This document shows, piece by piece, positions 1-6,071 of a DNA stretch of 8,891 nt. Where the stretch lies: contig JAJXYA010000453.1 in the NCBI GenBank assembly GCA_021780795.1, positions 1 to 8,891 of the forward strand, written 5' to 3'. The notes beneath the pieces are model-generated. The model made no database searches, had not been told where the DNA came from, and saw only the letters and a list, made by a program, of their open reading frames with translations. Position 1 is the stretch's first letter. The number at the start of each line of letters is the position of its first letter. A program made the position numbers and the translations under genes. Source of the stretch: Bacillota bacterium. Its GTDB lineage: Bacteria > Bacillota_A > Clostridia > Clostridiales > Clostridiaceae.

Positions 1-10
1 AAAAATTAAG

Positions 11-39
11 TTGACTTAGATTTACTACTATGCTAAAGT
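11..39 (+). promoter_or_regulatory. SigA-type promoter upstream of the riboswitch
   Basis: TTGACT (11-16) and TAAAGT (34-39) are separated by 17 bp, so transcription would start near 46 and include the whole aptamer. Two alternatives exist: a perfect TATAAT at 45-50 with a weak -35, and TTGCAA (51-56) / TATATT (74-79), also with 17 bp spacing. The last would start transcription so close to the aptamer that helix P1 would lose bases. The assignment rests on sequence match and position only. Confidence 0.5.
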
Positions 40-82
40 AAATTTATAATTTGCAAATTACATAAAAAGTTTATATATTTAA

Positions 83-173
83 GTTTTCTAGGGTTCCGCA
101 GTTTATAACTGGCTGGTCCGAGAGAAAACGCACAGTTAACTGTGTACACGGAAGGATAAAAGCCTGGGAGATA
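83..173 (+). ncRNA. Guanidine-I riboswitch aptamer (ykkC RNA)
   Basis: The conserved blocks of the ykkC/guanidine-I class appear in order: CTAGGGTTCCG (88-98), CTGGTCCGAGAG (113-124), ACACGG (146-151), and GGATAAAAGCC followed by GGGAGA. The variable hairpin is a perfect CACAG-TTAA-CTGTG stem-loop at 131-144. Members of this class bind guanidinium and switch on exporters or guanidine-degrading enzymes. The gene downstream is a Gdx-type exporter, which agrees. The 3' edge of the aptamer (AAAAGCC) is also the left arm of the terminator, so ligand binding should prevent termination. The motif match is direct; ligand and mechanism are family knowledge. Confidence 0.95.
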
Positions 174-214
174 TTTTGATAATATTTCTTATGGCTTTTT
201 TATTTTTATTTTTT
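158..214 (+). terminator. Intrinsic terminator of the guanidine-I riboswitch
   Basis: The left arm AAAAGCC (158-164) pairs with GGCTTTT (193-199). An inner ATATT/AATAT stem (171-175 with 181-185) caps the hairpin, and a long T-rich tract follows from 196. The left arm lies inside the conserved 3' block of the aptamer, giving the mutually exclusive folds expected of a transcriptional ON switch. Confidence 0.88.
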
Positions 215-275
215 TAAATAAGCCATGAGATATTACTATACTAATCTTAACTACTAATTTAGGGAGGTGGAGTTT

Positions 276-596
276 ATGGAATGGATTTATTTAGTTATAG
301 CAGGTTTTTTCGAAGTAGGCTGGGCAATGGGGCTGAAGTATTCACAAGGATTTACAAAAACAATACCTAGCATATTAACTGTTATAGGAATGGTTGCAAG
401 TTTCTATTTTCTATCATTGTCTTTAAAAAGCTTGCCACTAGGCAATGCATATGCAATTTGGACAGGTATAGGAACTGTTGGTACTGTAGTCTTAGGTATT
501 ATTTTATTTAAAGAACCGATTAATGTAATGCGTGTGATTTGTATTGCATTTATAGTGCTTGGAATCGTTGGCCTCAAATTAATATCAGTAGACTAA
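276..596 (+). CDS. gdx: Guanidinium exporter, SMR family (Gdx/SugE subtype)
   Basis: A 106-residue protein with the size and four-helix layout of the small multidrug resistance family. Helices lie at roughly 2-20, 30-50, 56-78 and 83-103. Family-critical residues are present: the membrane-buried glutamate E13, plus W16, S42, Y59 and W62, the set typical of Gdx guanidinium/H+ antiporters. It should act as a dual-topology dimer in the cytoplasmic membrane, exporting guanidinium in exchange for protons. The ATG at 276 is chosen because GGGAGG (262-267) sits 8 nt upstream; an in-frame GTG at 267 overlaps that site and is unlikely. The guanidine-I riboswitch directly upstream independently supports the substrate. 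Substrate and topology are inferred from family and context, not shown here. Confidence 0.93.
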   Translation: MEWIYLVIAGFFEVGWAMGLKYSQGFTKTIPSILTVIGMVASFYFLSLSLKSLPLGNAYAIWTGIGTVGTVVLGIILFKEPINVMRVICIAFIVLGIVGLKLISVD

Positions 597-609
597 TAAT
601 CGTATATAG

Positions 610-636
610 TTTAGAAATAGCAAAAATAAGTATAAT
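610..636 (+). promoter_or_regulatory. Possible weak internal promoter before the B3/B4 gene
   Basis: A perfect TATAAT lies at 631-636 with TTTAGA (610-615) upstream. The spacer is only 15 bp and the -35 is a partial match. No terminator is visible between gdx and the next gene, so readthrough from the riboswitch promoter is at least as plausible. Confidence 0.25.
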
Positions 637-711
637 ATTAACGAAAGCGAAGTGAAAAGGGTAAAATATGAAGCATTGCAGATGATTAGTTAATATGAAG
701 GAGGAATTTTA

Positions 712-1419
712 ATGAAAAAGTTTGTTATTGAAGAGGATTTTTGGAGCCTATTTCCCAGTGTTAGGATAGGAGTTGTTATCTGTAATGGTATAGATAACTC
801 TATAAAGGATGAAGAAAAATATAAAGAAACGCTTTTAAATTCAGAAAAGGAAGCCTTAAAACATTTGCAGAATGCAGAATTTAGCAGTAACGAAGTTATA
901 AAAGTATGGAGAGAGGCATTTCAAAAGTTTAAAACAAAGAAGGGTGCAAGGTCATCTATTGAGGCGTTACTAAAGAGAGTGAATAATGGAAATCATTTAG
1001 GGACTATCAATCCACTAGTTGATATTTACAACTGTATTTCATTAAAATATGCATTGCCCTGCGGTGGTGAGGATATCGATACATTTGCTTCTGATATAAG
1101 ACTTACAAAGGCAGTTGGAGATGAAAACTTTGTTACACTGGGAACGGATAAAAGTGAACCACCCTATGAAGGTGAGATAATATATAAAGATAATGAGGGA
1201 GCAATTTGCAGGTGCTGGAATTGGCGTGAATCAGTAAGAACCATGCTCACTGAAAATACAAAGAATGCTTTTTTATGTATCGAATTAGTTGATGAAAAAA
1301 GAGCAGAAGACTTTGAAAATGCTTTAAAGGATTTAGAAAAAACAGTACAGGAGAATTTAGGCGGAACCTGTAAGGCTTCAATTCTTGATATTAACAATAA
1401 AGAAGTAACAATAGAATAA
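712..1419 (+). CDS. Solo B3/B4-domain protein (COG3382, PheRS beta-like)
   Basis: A 235-residue protein that is essentially one B3/B4 domain, the module carrying the editing site in the phenylalanyl-tRNA synthetase beta subunit. Recognisable stretches are KTKKGARSSIEALLKRV (about 74-90), INPLVDIYNCISLKY followed by GGEDID (about 99-123), and the ICRCWNWRES segment (about 165-174). It has no catalytic aminoacylation domains, so it is a stand-alone member. By analogy such proteins may clear mischarged tRNA or bind tRNA, but the function of solo members is not settled and this is inference. The start has a strong AAGGAGG site just upstream. It lies 115 bp after gdx and 102 bp before the radical SAM gene on the same strand, so co-transcription with both is possible. 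Confidence 0.85.
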   Translation: MKKFVIEEDFWSLFPSVRIGVVICNGIDNSIKDEEKYKETLLNSEKEALKHLQNAEFSSNEVIKVWREAFQKFKTKKGARSSIEALLKRVNNGNHLGTINPLVDIYNCISLKYALPCGGEDIDTFASDIRLTKAVGDENFVTLGTDKSEPPYEGEIIYKDNEGAICRCWNWRESVRTMLTENTKNAFLCIELVDEKRAEDFENALKDLEKTVQENLGGTCKASILDINNKEVTIE

Positions 1420-1421
1420 TT

Positions 1422-1500
1422 AAGGAGGTTAAAGTCCTTGAAGGACTTTAACGGGCAACTTGCGAGTGGGAACGAGTAGGTTTAAGTTGCCCCGTGTTCC
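1422..1500 (+). promoter_or_regulatory. Structured RNA leader: hairpin, predicted pseudoknot and possible leader ORF
   Basis: A perfect 10-bp hairpin, GTTAAAGTCC (1428-1437) with GGACTTTAAC (1443-1452), is followed by GGGCAACTT (1453-1461) pairing with AAGTTGCCC (1484-1492). Within the 22-nt loop, GGAAC (1469-1473) is complementary to GTTCC (1496-1500) just after the stem, which would form an H-type pseudoknot. AAGGAGG (1422-1428) stands 9 nt before a TTG at 1438 opening a 13-codon frame (MKDFNGQLASGNE) that ends at 1479. That start lies in the loop of the first hairpin. No T-tract follows, so this is not a simple terminator. I do not match it to a named riboswitch class. A cis-regulatory role for the downstream radical SAM gene is inference. 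Confidence 0.5.
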
Positions 1501-1521
1501 GACTAAAAGGAGGAAAAGGTG

Positions 1522-2211
1522 ATGGGTGGTTTCAGTTATAAAGATATTTATATTGAGGATGGAAGAAGGGTATTGGAAGTTAATATACTTCCAGAAAAAC
1601 ATTGTAACTTTGACTGTATATTTTGTCCTATTGGAAGGTCGCAAAATAAAGTAGATACCCAAAAGTCATTTGATAAAATAGATAGTTCCTTGATGGAACT
1701 AGAAAGCATGATAGAAAATACAAAAGCAGAATTAATCTTTATTAACTCAAAAGGTGAAGCTTTAGTAAATGAAAAAATTATTGATGTAATTAATATTATT
1801 AAAGGTAAAGGACTTCCAGTTAAGCTACTATCAAACGGTTATATTCTAAATAGGCCGGAATTTAAAGAGATTGCTAACTTGTGTGAGGAAGTTATTGGCG
1901 AGATAAAGGTTATTTCAAATGAAGATTTTCAAAAAATCCAAAGGCCAATTGCAGGATATACTTTTGAGGAGCATATTTCAAGTATGAAAGCTTTTAGAGC
2001 ACAATATAAAGGCAAATTTATATTAGAAGTAACTATACTGAAGGGCTATAACGATGATGAAGAAGCAATTGAGAAGATAAAAAGTATTATTAAGGAAATA
2101 GCCCCAAACAAGATAATTATTGCAAGAATGGACGATGAACCATTTAAGAAAAAACTTGGTATAACTGATGAAAGATTTGAAGAAATTTCAAATACATTAC
2201 TAAATATTTAG
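1522..2211 (+). CDS. Radical SAM protein, COG0731-like (TYW1-related)
   Basis: A 229-residue protein with the CX3CX2C cluster motif (C28, C32, C35 in HCNFDCIFC) that binds the [4Fe-4S] cluster used to cleave S-adenosylmethionine. The glycine/glutamate motif is SKGEAL (76-81). The segments RPIAGYTFEE (141-150) and ILEVTILKGYND (167-178) resemble the COG0731 family, related to wyosine-base synthases acting on tRNA(Phe). The substrate here is unknown. It is short, with no SPASM or other C-terminal cluster domain. The ATG at 1522 is 8 nt after GGAGG (1509-1513); an in-frame GTG at 1519 would be only 5 nt away. It is preceded by a structured leader and followed by an intrinsic terminator, so it probably ends the gdx transcript. 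Confidence 0.85.
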   Translation: MGGFSYKDIYIEDGRRVLEVNILPEKHCNFDCIFCPIGRSQNKVDTQKSFDKIDSSLMELESMIENTKAELIFINSKGEALVNEKIIDVINIIKGKGLPVKLLSNGYILNRPEFKEIANLCEEVIGEIKVISNEDFQKIQRPIAGYTFEEHISSMKAFRAQYKGKFILEVTILKGYNDDEEAIEKIKSIIKEIAPNKIIIARMDDEPFKKKLGITDERFEEISNTLLNI

Positions 2212-2267
2212 TAATGTTAATATATAATATTATTATTTAACAAATCAAAATGCCAACAATAGCCCAG

Positions 2268-2307
2268 AACACCGCATTATTCAGGAATGAATTTTGGGGT
2301 GTTTTTT
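2268..2307 (+). terminator. Intrinsic terminator after the radical SAM gene
   Basis: AACACC (2268-2273) pairs with GGTGTT (2298-2303), with an inner ATTC/GAAT stem (2279-2282 with 2289-2292). It runs straight into TTTTTT (2302-2307). It is the first clear terminator after the riboswitch, so it marks the likely end of that transcription unit. Confidence 0.75.
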
Positions 2308-2470
2308 AGTTTGGATTTCAAGATTATTGGAATTCAATAAGGCATTTAAGAATGTCAACAATTTTATAAATGTGGACATGTAATCTTTTGGCTTTGGGGC
2401 GTTATCATATTAGCAACCTCCGTAGTTAGCTCCTTCGAAAACTCCCCTTGGGGACGCAAACAATAATCAA
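2281..2470 (-). other. Unrecognised broken reading frame in the 2212-2688 spacer
   Basis: The 477-bp spacer has no intact gene. On the minus strand a coding-like frame runs from about 2470 to a TAA at 2366-2364, including GEFSKELTTEVANM and ITPQSQKITCPH. At the CPH point a shift of frame gives a second open stretch (IYKIVDILKCLIEFQ) ending at 2324. A third frame stays open to a TGA at 2283-2281. This could be a frameshifted relic or chance. I do not recognise the protein. Confidence 0.2.
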
Positions 2471-2480
2471 ATTAAGAAAT

Positions 2481-2524
2481 AATGGTTATCTGAAAACAAA
2501 TAATATTGACGCAATATAACCGTT
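2481..2524. promoter_or_regulatory. Inverted repeat around the -35 of the PhnB-like gene
   Basis: AATGGTTAT (2481-2489) and ATAACCGTT (2516-2524) form an inverted repeat with one mismatch in nine positions. The right arm lies in the spacer between the -35 and -10, so a bound regulator could control this promoter. No candidate regulator is adjacent. Confidence 0.3.
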
Positions 2525-2534
2525 ATAGTATATT
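2506..2534 (+). promoter_or_regulatory. SigA-type promoter for the PhnB-like gene
   Basis: TTGACG (2506-2511) and TATATT (2529-2534) are separated by 17 bp, an almost consensus arrangement. Transcription would begin near 2541, giving a leader of about 150 nt before the ATG at 2689. That leader has only a short AGAG/CTCT stem near 2577-2590 and no recognised riboswitch. Confidence 0.65.
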
Positions 2535-2688
2535 AAAATTATTACTATAAATTGCTAAATATAAGCCATTATTAAAAGAGGGATATCTCTATTGGACTTA
2601 AGTTATATTGAGAGAATTAGTGAATAACTTTTTTATTAAATGATACAATCAAATAAAATATGATAGTAGTAATAAGGAGGGCAATTTT

Positions 2689-3570
2689 ATGCAGAAAATA
2701 ATTCCACATTTATGGTTTGACAAAGAAGCAGTAGAAGCGGCTAAATGGTATGTAAGTTTGTTTGAAAATTCCAGCATTATTAACATAACTACCATTTCAG
2801 ATACCCCATCAGGAAATGCAGAACTCGTTGATTTTCAACTTGCTAATTTAAAATTCTCAGCAATTAGTGCAGGTCCATATTTTGCATTGAATTCATCTAT
2901 ATCTTTGATGGTTGCTTGTAGCACTTTTGAAGAGGTTGATAGATTATATGCTAGTCTGTCTTCTGGTGGAACAGACCTCATGCCTTTAGGGGAGTACCCT
3001 TTTAGTAAACGGTATGCATGGTTACAAGACAGATATGGTCTTAGCTGGCAGCTCATGTTCGTTGAAAATATGGAAGAACATGAAAAAATAAGACCTACCT
3101 TATTATTTAGTGGAGACGTTTGTGGTAGTGCTGAAGATGCAATTGACTTTTATGCATCAGTTTTTGAGGAATCCAATAAAGGCTTTATAAACCACTATGT
3201 AGAGGGAGAAGCAATGGATAAAAGGGCAAAAATAAACTATGGAGAAGTTGATGTCCTAGGAACGGAGCTAATAGTTATGGATCATGGCTTTGGCGGAGAT
3301 TTCACTTTTAATGAAGCTTTTTCTTTCATGGTGCTTTGTGATAACCAAGAAGAAATAGATTATTTTTGGGATAAACTTTCCTTTGTTCCTGAGGCTGAAC
3401 AATGTGGATGGCTCAAAGATAAATTTGGATTATCTTGGCAGATTGTACCTATTGGTATGGGTGAAATTCTGATGAATGGGACGAAGGAACAAGTTAAACG
3501 TGTCACTGAGGCATTTCTGAAAATGAAAAAATTTGATTTGCTAACCCTTGAAAAAGCACGTTTGGGGTAG
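2689..3570 (+). CDS. Two-domain PhnB-like VOC family protein
   Basis: A 293-residue protein built from two tandem PhnB-like domains (the family labelled 3-demethylubiquinone-9 3-methyltransferase, within the vicinal oxygen chelate superfamily). Domain 1 spans about 3-125, opening PHLWFDKEAVEAAKWY and closing GLSWQLMF (117-124). Domain 2 spans about 134-255, opening RPTLLFSGDV with AIDFYASVF and closing GLSWQIVP (247-254). The repeated GLSWQ shows the internal duplication; most relatives have one domain and dimerise, so this chain probably supplies both halves. Despite the family label there is no reason to call it a ubiquinone methyltransferase. Substrate and metal are unknown. AAGGAGGG lies just before the ATG, and its own promoter precedes it. 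Confidence 0.85.
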   Translation: MQKIIPHLWFDKEAVEAAKWYVSLFENSSIINITTISDTPSGNAELVDFQLANLKFSAISAGPYFALNSSISLMVACSTFEEVDRLYASLSSGGTDLMPLGEYPFSKRYAWLQDRYGLSWQLMFVENMEEHEKIRPTLLFSGDVCGSAEDAIDFYASVFEESNKGFINHYVEGEAMDKRAKINYGEVDVLGTELIVMDHGFGGDFTFNEAFSFMVLCDNQEEIDYFWDKLSFVPEAEQCGWLKDKFGLSWQIVPIGMGEILMNGTKEQVKRVTEAFLKMKKFDLLTLEKARLG

Positions 3571-3588
3571 GTAGATTACTACTACCCC
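3564..3588 (+). other. Hairpin at the stop codon of the PhnB-like gene
   Basis: GGGGTAG (3564-3570, including the stop codon) pairs with CTACCCC (3582-3588). There is no T-tract afterwards, so it is a poor intrinsic terminator. It may protect the mRNA end or slow polymerase. The alkylation repair gene starts 131 bp after the stop, and no convincing promoter is seen between. Confidence 0.35.
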
Positions 3589-3701
3589 CATCAGTTGTAA
3601 GTGGGTTGTTATTCATAATATTTAGCATGAAGCATACATTTGATATTTTATAGCGAGTATAGCAAAGCAGCAGTGAATGTAAGAAACGAGGAGGAACAGG
3701 T

Positions 3702-4409
3702 ATGGAGCTAATTGAGATTATGAGCGAGATTGAGTCGCTTGGTAGTGAAAGAACGAAGAAAATTTATGAAAGCCAAGGCGCCAGGAAACCACTTTTCGGC
3801 GTTGCTTCAGGTGCCTTGAAGCCAATTGCTAAAAAAATAAAAAGAAATCAGCCACTTGCTGAGCAACTGTACGCAACTGGTAACTATGACGCAATGTATC
3901 TAGCTGGAATGATAGCAGACCCTAAAAATATGACTCCAGCAGATTTTGACCGTTGGATTGAAAAGGCTTATTTTCATATGATTTCAGACTTTATTGTGGC
4001 TGTAACCCTTGCTGAAACTGATTTTGCTCAAGAGGTTGCTGACAAATTTATAGCAAGTGGAAACGAGCTTGTTATGTCTGCGGGATGGAGCTGTTATGAA
4101 TGGTTAATCGGCTCCAGGAAGGATGCCGAGTTTAACCTCAGTAAGATTCTTTCTATGCTTGAAACAGTTGAAAAACTCATACATTTTGAGCCAAACAGGA
4201 CGAGAGCTGCAATGAATGGTTTTGTTATTGCAGTAGGCGTATCGTTTATTCCACTGCACGAAGAAGCTATGCGTACGGCAGAACGGATTGGTGAAGTATC
4301 GGTTTCTTTGGGCGAAAGAGCATGCCGCATACCCAATGCTTTTGAGAGCATCAAAAATCAAAGGGATAAGGGACGGCTAGGATTCAAACGCAAGAATGTG
4401 AGATGTTAG
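3702..4409 (+). CDS. DNA alkylation repair protein (AlkD superfamily, COG4912)
   Basis: A 235-residue all-helical protein of the HEAT-like-repeat DNA alkylation repair family, whose studied member AlkD is a glycosylase for N3/N7-alkylated purines. Family features include HMISDFIV (92-99) with an aspartate, the tryptophan-rich SAGWSCYEWLIG (126-137), and the C-terminal block RAAMNGFVIAVG (168-179) with ACRIPNAFESI (207-217). Length is normal. The ATG at 3702 is 7 nt after GGAGG (3690-3694). Which catalytic residues of AlkD are retained cannot be settled without an alignment, so glycosylase activity is inferred from the family. It may be read with the PhnB-like gene upstream. Downstream lie a small TTAGAT/ATCTAA inverted repeat (4406-4423) and a relic. 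Confidence 0.88.
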   Translation: MELIEIMSEIESLGSERTKKIYESQGARKPLFGVASGALKPIAKKIKRNQPLAEQLYATGNYDAMYLAGMIADPKNMTPADFDRWIEKAYFHMISDFIVAVTLAETDFAQEVADKFIASGNELVMSAGWSCYEWLIGSRKDAEFNLSKILSMLETVEKLIHFEPNRTRAAMNGFVIAVGVSFIPLHEEAMRTAERIGEVSVSLGERACRIPNAFESIKNQRDKGRLGFKRKNVRC

Positions 4410-4546
4410 ATCTTTATATCTAAATGCCACATTATCCATAATTATTGTGCCAGCCACTTATGTGAAATATCCTAAAAATGTACTGGGATGAGAAAAAAGG
4501 TGCTTGAGTATGCATTTTCAATGGGATGTTTTGGAATGATTTAGAG

Positions 4547-4621
4547 ATGTTTCCACAAAGGAGGCATGTTGAGTGTGTGGCATTGATAGAGAGAAAACAG
4601 GCTGGTATCAAAGGCTTTTAA
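4547..4621 (+). pseudogene. 3'-end relic of an RlmD/RumA-type 23S rRNA methyltransferase gene (copy 1)
   Basis: The plus frame from 4547 reads MFPQRRHVECVALIERKQ and continues to a TAA at 4619-4621. RumA/RlmD-type RNA uracil-C5 methyltransferases end with a closely similar segment (DMFPxTxHVETVV then basic residues). The codons just upstream (residues NDLE) still loosely resemble the family, but the frame is closed by a TGA near 4506 and no catalytic domain remains. The second copy 2557 bp downstream stops where this one has CAG, so the normal stop has probably been lost here. The assignment rests on a short motif: solid as homology between the two copies, moderate as RlmD. Confidence 0.55.
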
Positions 4622-4732
4622 GGTTTTTAAGTAAAAATTGAAGTGTGTTTTATGTTCCCTAAGCCTACGGTTTTTAGGGAATTTTTGTTTGAGGGGGTCT
4701 ATGCAAATACGCATAACTAAAGATATTTGCGT
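4565..4732 (+). repeat. Direct repeat copy 1 (168 nt) flanking the MDR/TetR pair
   Basis: This stretch matches 7122-7289 at a constant offset of 2557 with no net length change; only two compensating one-base shifts occur near the end. In the core 4615-4660, 39 of 46 bases are identical. It comprises the relic gene end, a hairpin (4655-4681) and a tail ending TATTTGCGT. Both copies have the same orientation and bracket the oxidoreductase and TetR genes. Confidence 0.85.
4655..4687 (+). terminator. Terminator-like hairpin inside repeat copy 1
   Basis: TTCCCTAA (4655-4662) pairs with TTAGGGAA (4674-4681) and is followed by TTTTTG. In copy 2 the stem is preserved by a paired change (A-T to C-G), which supports a real structure. 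It probably terminated the ancestral methyltransferase gene. Confidence 0.65.
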
Positions 4733-4786
4733 TAAAGTATAGGTTTTGCATAATTGTTTATGCAGTTATAGAAAAACGACCCCCTT
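4691..4786 (+). other. Potential three-way-junction RNA fold
   Basis: AGGGGGTC (4692-4699) pairs with GACCCCCT (4778-4785) and encloses two further perfect stems: GCAAATA/TATTTGC (4703-4709 with 4724-4730) and TGCATAA/TTATGCA (4747-4753 with 4758-4764). The first half belongs to the direct repeat, but copy 2 has no equivalent GACCCCC arm. The rest of the 4410-4968 spacer holds the relic, a small TCACA/TGTGA hairpin at 4849-4863 and the hairpin at 4902-4924. I see no intact gene in it. Confidence 0.35.
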
Positions 4787-4901
4787 ACCTCTACCAAATA
4801 AAAATTATGATTTTGATACAACGGAAGGCCAACTTAAAGGTTTCAGTATCACAAAGTATGTGACGCCATCTCGGATGCCTTTTTCTTTCGGCTATGGTTC
4901 T

Positions 4902-4924
4902 CAAGGGGACGGCCAGTCCCCTTG
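4902..4924. repeat. Perfect 9-bp inverted repeat (GGGGAC type)
   Basis: CAAGGGGAC (4902-4910) and GTCCCCTTG (4916-4924) are perfect reverse complements around a 5-base loop. No T-tract follows on either strand. It lies beyond the 3' end of the oxidoreductase gene and could stabilise that mRNA end or be a dispersed palindromic repeat. Confidence 0.55.
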
Positions 4925-4968
4925 GAAATATTTCGTCTTACTTTACACCCTTTTAGGGTTTACACAAT

Positions 4969-5937
4969 TTATGGGACAATAACTATCCTCTTTCCATGTT
5001 CCTCCATGTTCCAAACTTTTTCAATGTCTTTAAGAGGGTATTTTACAATGTCCATACTTAATACACCTTGTCTTATCATATCCCATACAAGCTTGGTACC
5101 CTCAATAAGAGCCTCAGGTGGGGTCTGGGCACCCATCATTCCATAAATCTCAAGGCCTGAAGTTATTAAGCTTTGACCTGGGAGTTGTGCGGTCCATCCT
5201 GCTAATCCTCCGATGAGAACGAAACGGGTTCTTTTACTTGGTGCACCGAGCGCAGTTGGAGTAAAGGAGTTTATTATAACTTCTGCCGGGTGGCCCCAGA
5301 GATAATCAAGTATCACATCGTAGCCGTTTCCAGCTTCTTTTTTTAAGGCTTCCACTACTTTCTCATCCGGCTGGTTAAGGTTTATAAAGGCATCTGCGCC
5401 TAACTCCCTCAGCTTTTCTCCTGATTCCGGATTTCTTCCTGTTCCGATAACCCTTCCTGCTCCAAGATACTTTGCAATCTGTACGGCAAGCATTCCTGAA
5501 ACACTTGTAGCACCGTTAATCAGTACAGTTTCACCCAATTGAAGCTTTGCAACATATTTAAGAGGCCCGAGAGAACTTAATGCAGCGGATGGGATAACTG
5601 CCGCCTGCTCTGCTGTTATTCCTTCGGGAATTGGAATGGCGTAAGCCTTTGGTATAACTACCTTTTCTGCCATAGCACCATATGGAGACTTTATGCCTCG
5701 AAAACTCACGAGTGTTCCATCCTCTAGAGAACCTATACCGCCATGACCAACAATGGCTGGTAGCTTTGGATAAAATTGTTTGCTAGCAAAGTGGGCACCT
5801 GCTGCAAGGGCTTTGACTGCATAATCCAATATTACTGCCTCTACTTTAACAGTAACATCACCATCATTTAAAACAGGATCAGGGAAATCTTCGTACCTGG
5901 GAATATCTCCTAACTTATTAATAACTGCCGCTTTCAT
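4969..5937 (-). CDS. MDR-superfamily NAD(P)H-dependent oxidoreductase (quinone reductase-like)
   Basis: A 322-residue medium-chain dehydrogenase/reductase with the usual two-domain layout: an N-terminal GroES-like substrate domain (about 1-120) and a Rossmann domain (about 125-260). The nucleotide-binding loop is NGATSVSG (141-148) with AVQIAKYLGA, followed by GTGRNP (165-170) and ELGAD (178-182), as in zinc-independent quinone oxidoreductase-like members. The structural-zinc cysteine cluster of alcohol dehydrogenases is absent. The usual GTDGVG-like segment reads GHGGIG (64-69). The substrate is unknown; quinones or reactive carbonyls are typical of relatives. A strong AAAGGAGGAGG precedes the ATG on the minus strand. 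It is divergent from the tetR gene and shares its operators, so it is the probable target of that repressor. Its DNA is visibly richer in G+C than regions 1 and 4. Confidence 0.88.
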   Translation of the reverse strand: MKAAVINKLGDIPRYEDFPDPVLNDGDVTVKVEAVILDYAVKALAAGAHFASKQFYPKLPAIVGHGGIGSLEDGTLVSFRGIKSPYGAMAEKVVIPKAYAIPIPEGITAEQAAVIPSAALSSLGPLKYVAKLQLGETVLINGATSVSGMLAVQIAKYLGAGRVIGTGRNPESGEKLRELGADAFINLNQPDEKVVEALKKEAGNGYDVILDYLWGHPAEVIINSFTPTALGAPSKRTRFVLIGGLAGWTAQLPGQSLITSGLEIYGMMGAQTPPEALIEGTKLVWDMIRQGVLSMDIVKYPLKDIEKVWNMEEHGKRIVIVP

Positions 5938-6071
5938 ATTGAACCTCCTCCTTTTTTATGAACATTTGTGTCAACTTGATTTTGATAGAACAAATCATAG
6001 TAAACATCTCCTTTTATGACTAAACTGCTATAAGCAGAATAATAATTGCGGTAATAGTTCATTAAGTATTC

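Noticed and set aside
1462..1480. Resemblance of GAGTGGGAACGAG to the T-box consensus
   Set aside because: The match to the conserved T-box sequence is poor, there is no Stem I/specifier region in the short space available, and no terminator follows.
1429..1662. Minus-strand frame of 77 codons across the structured leader
   Set aside because: It arises from the antisense of the radical SAM gene start and the inverted repeats; no ribosome site or domain supports it.
4094..4361. Two overlapping minus-strand frames within the alkylation repair gene
   Set aside because: They are antisense shadows of a well-supported gene, with no ribosome site and no recognisable domain.
4746..4982. Open frame of 78 codons on the plus strand in the spacer after repeat copy 1
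   Set aside because: There is no ribosome site at its start, it overlaps the predicted stem-loops and the 9-bp palindrome, and it runs into the end of the minus-strand oxidoreductase gene. It has no recognisable protein features.
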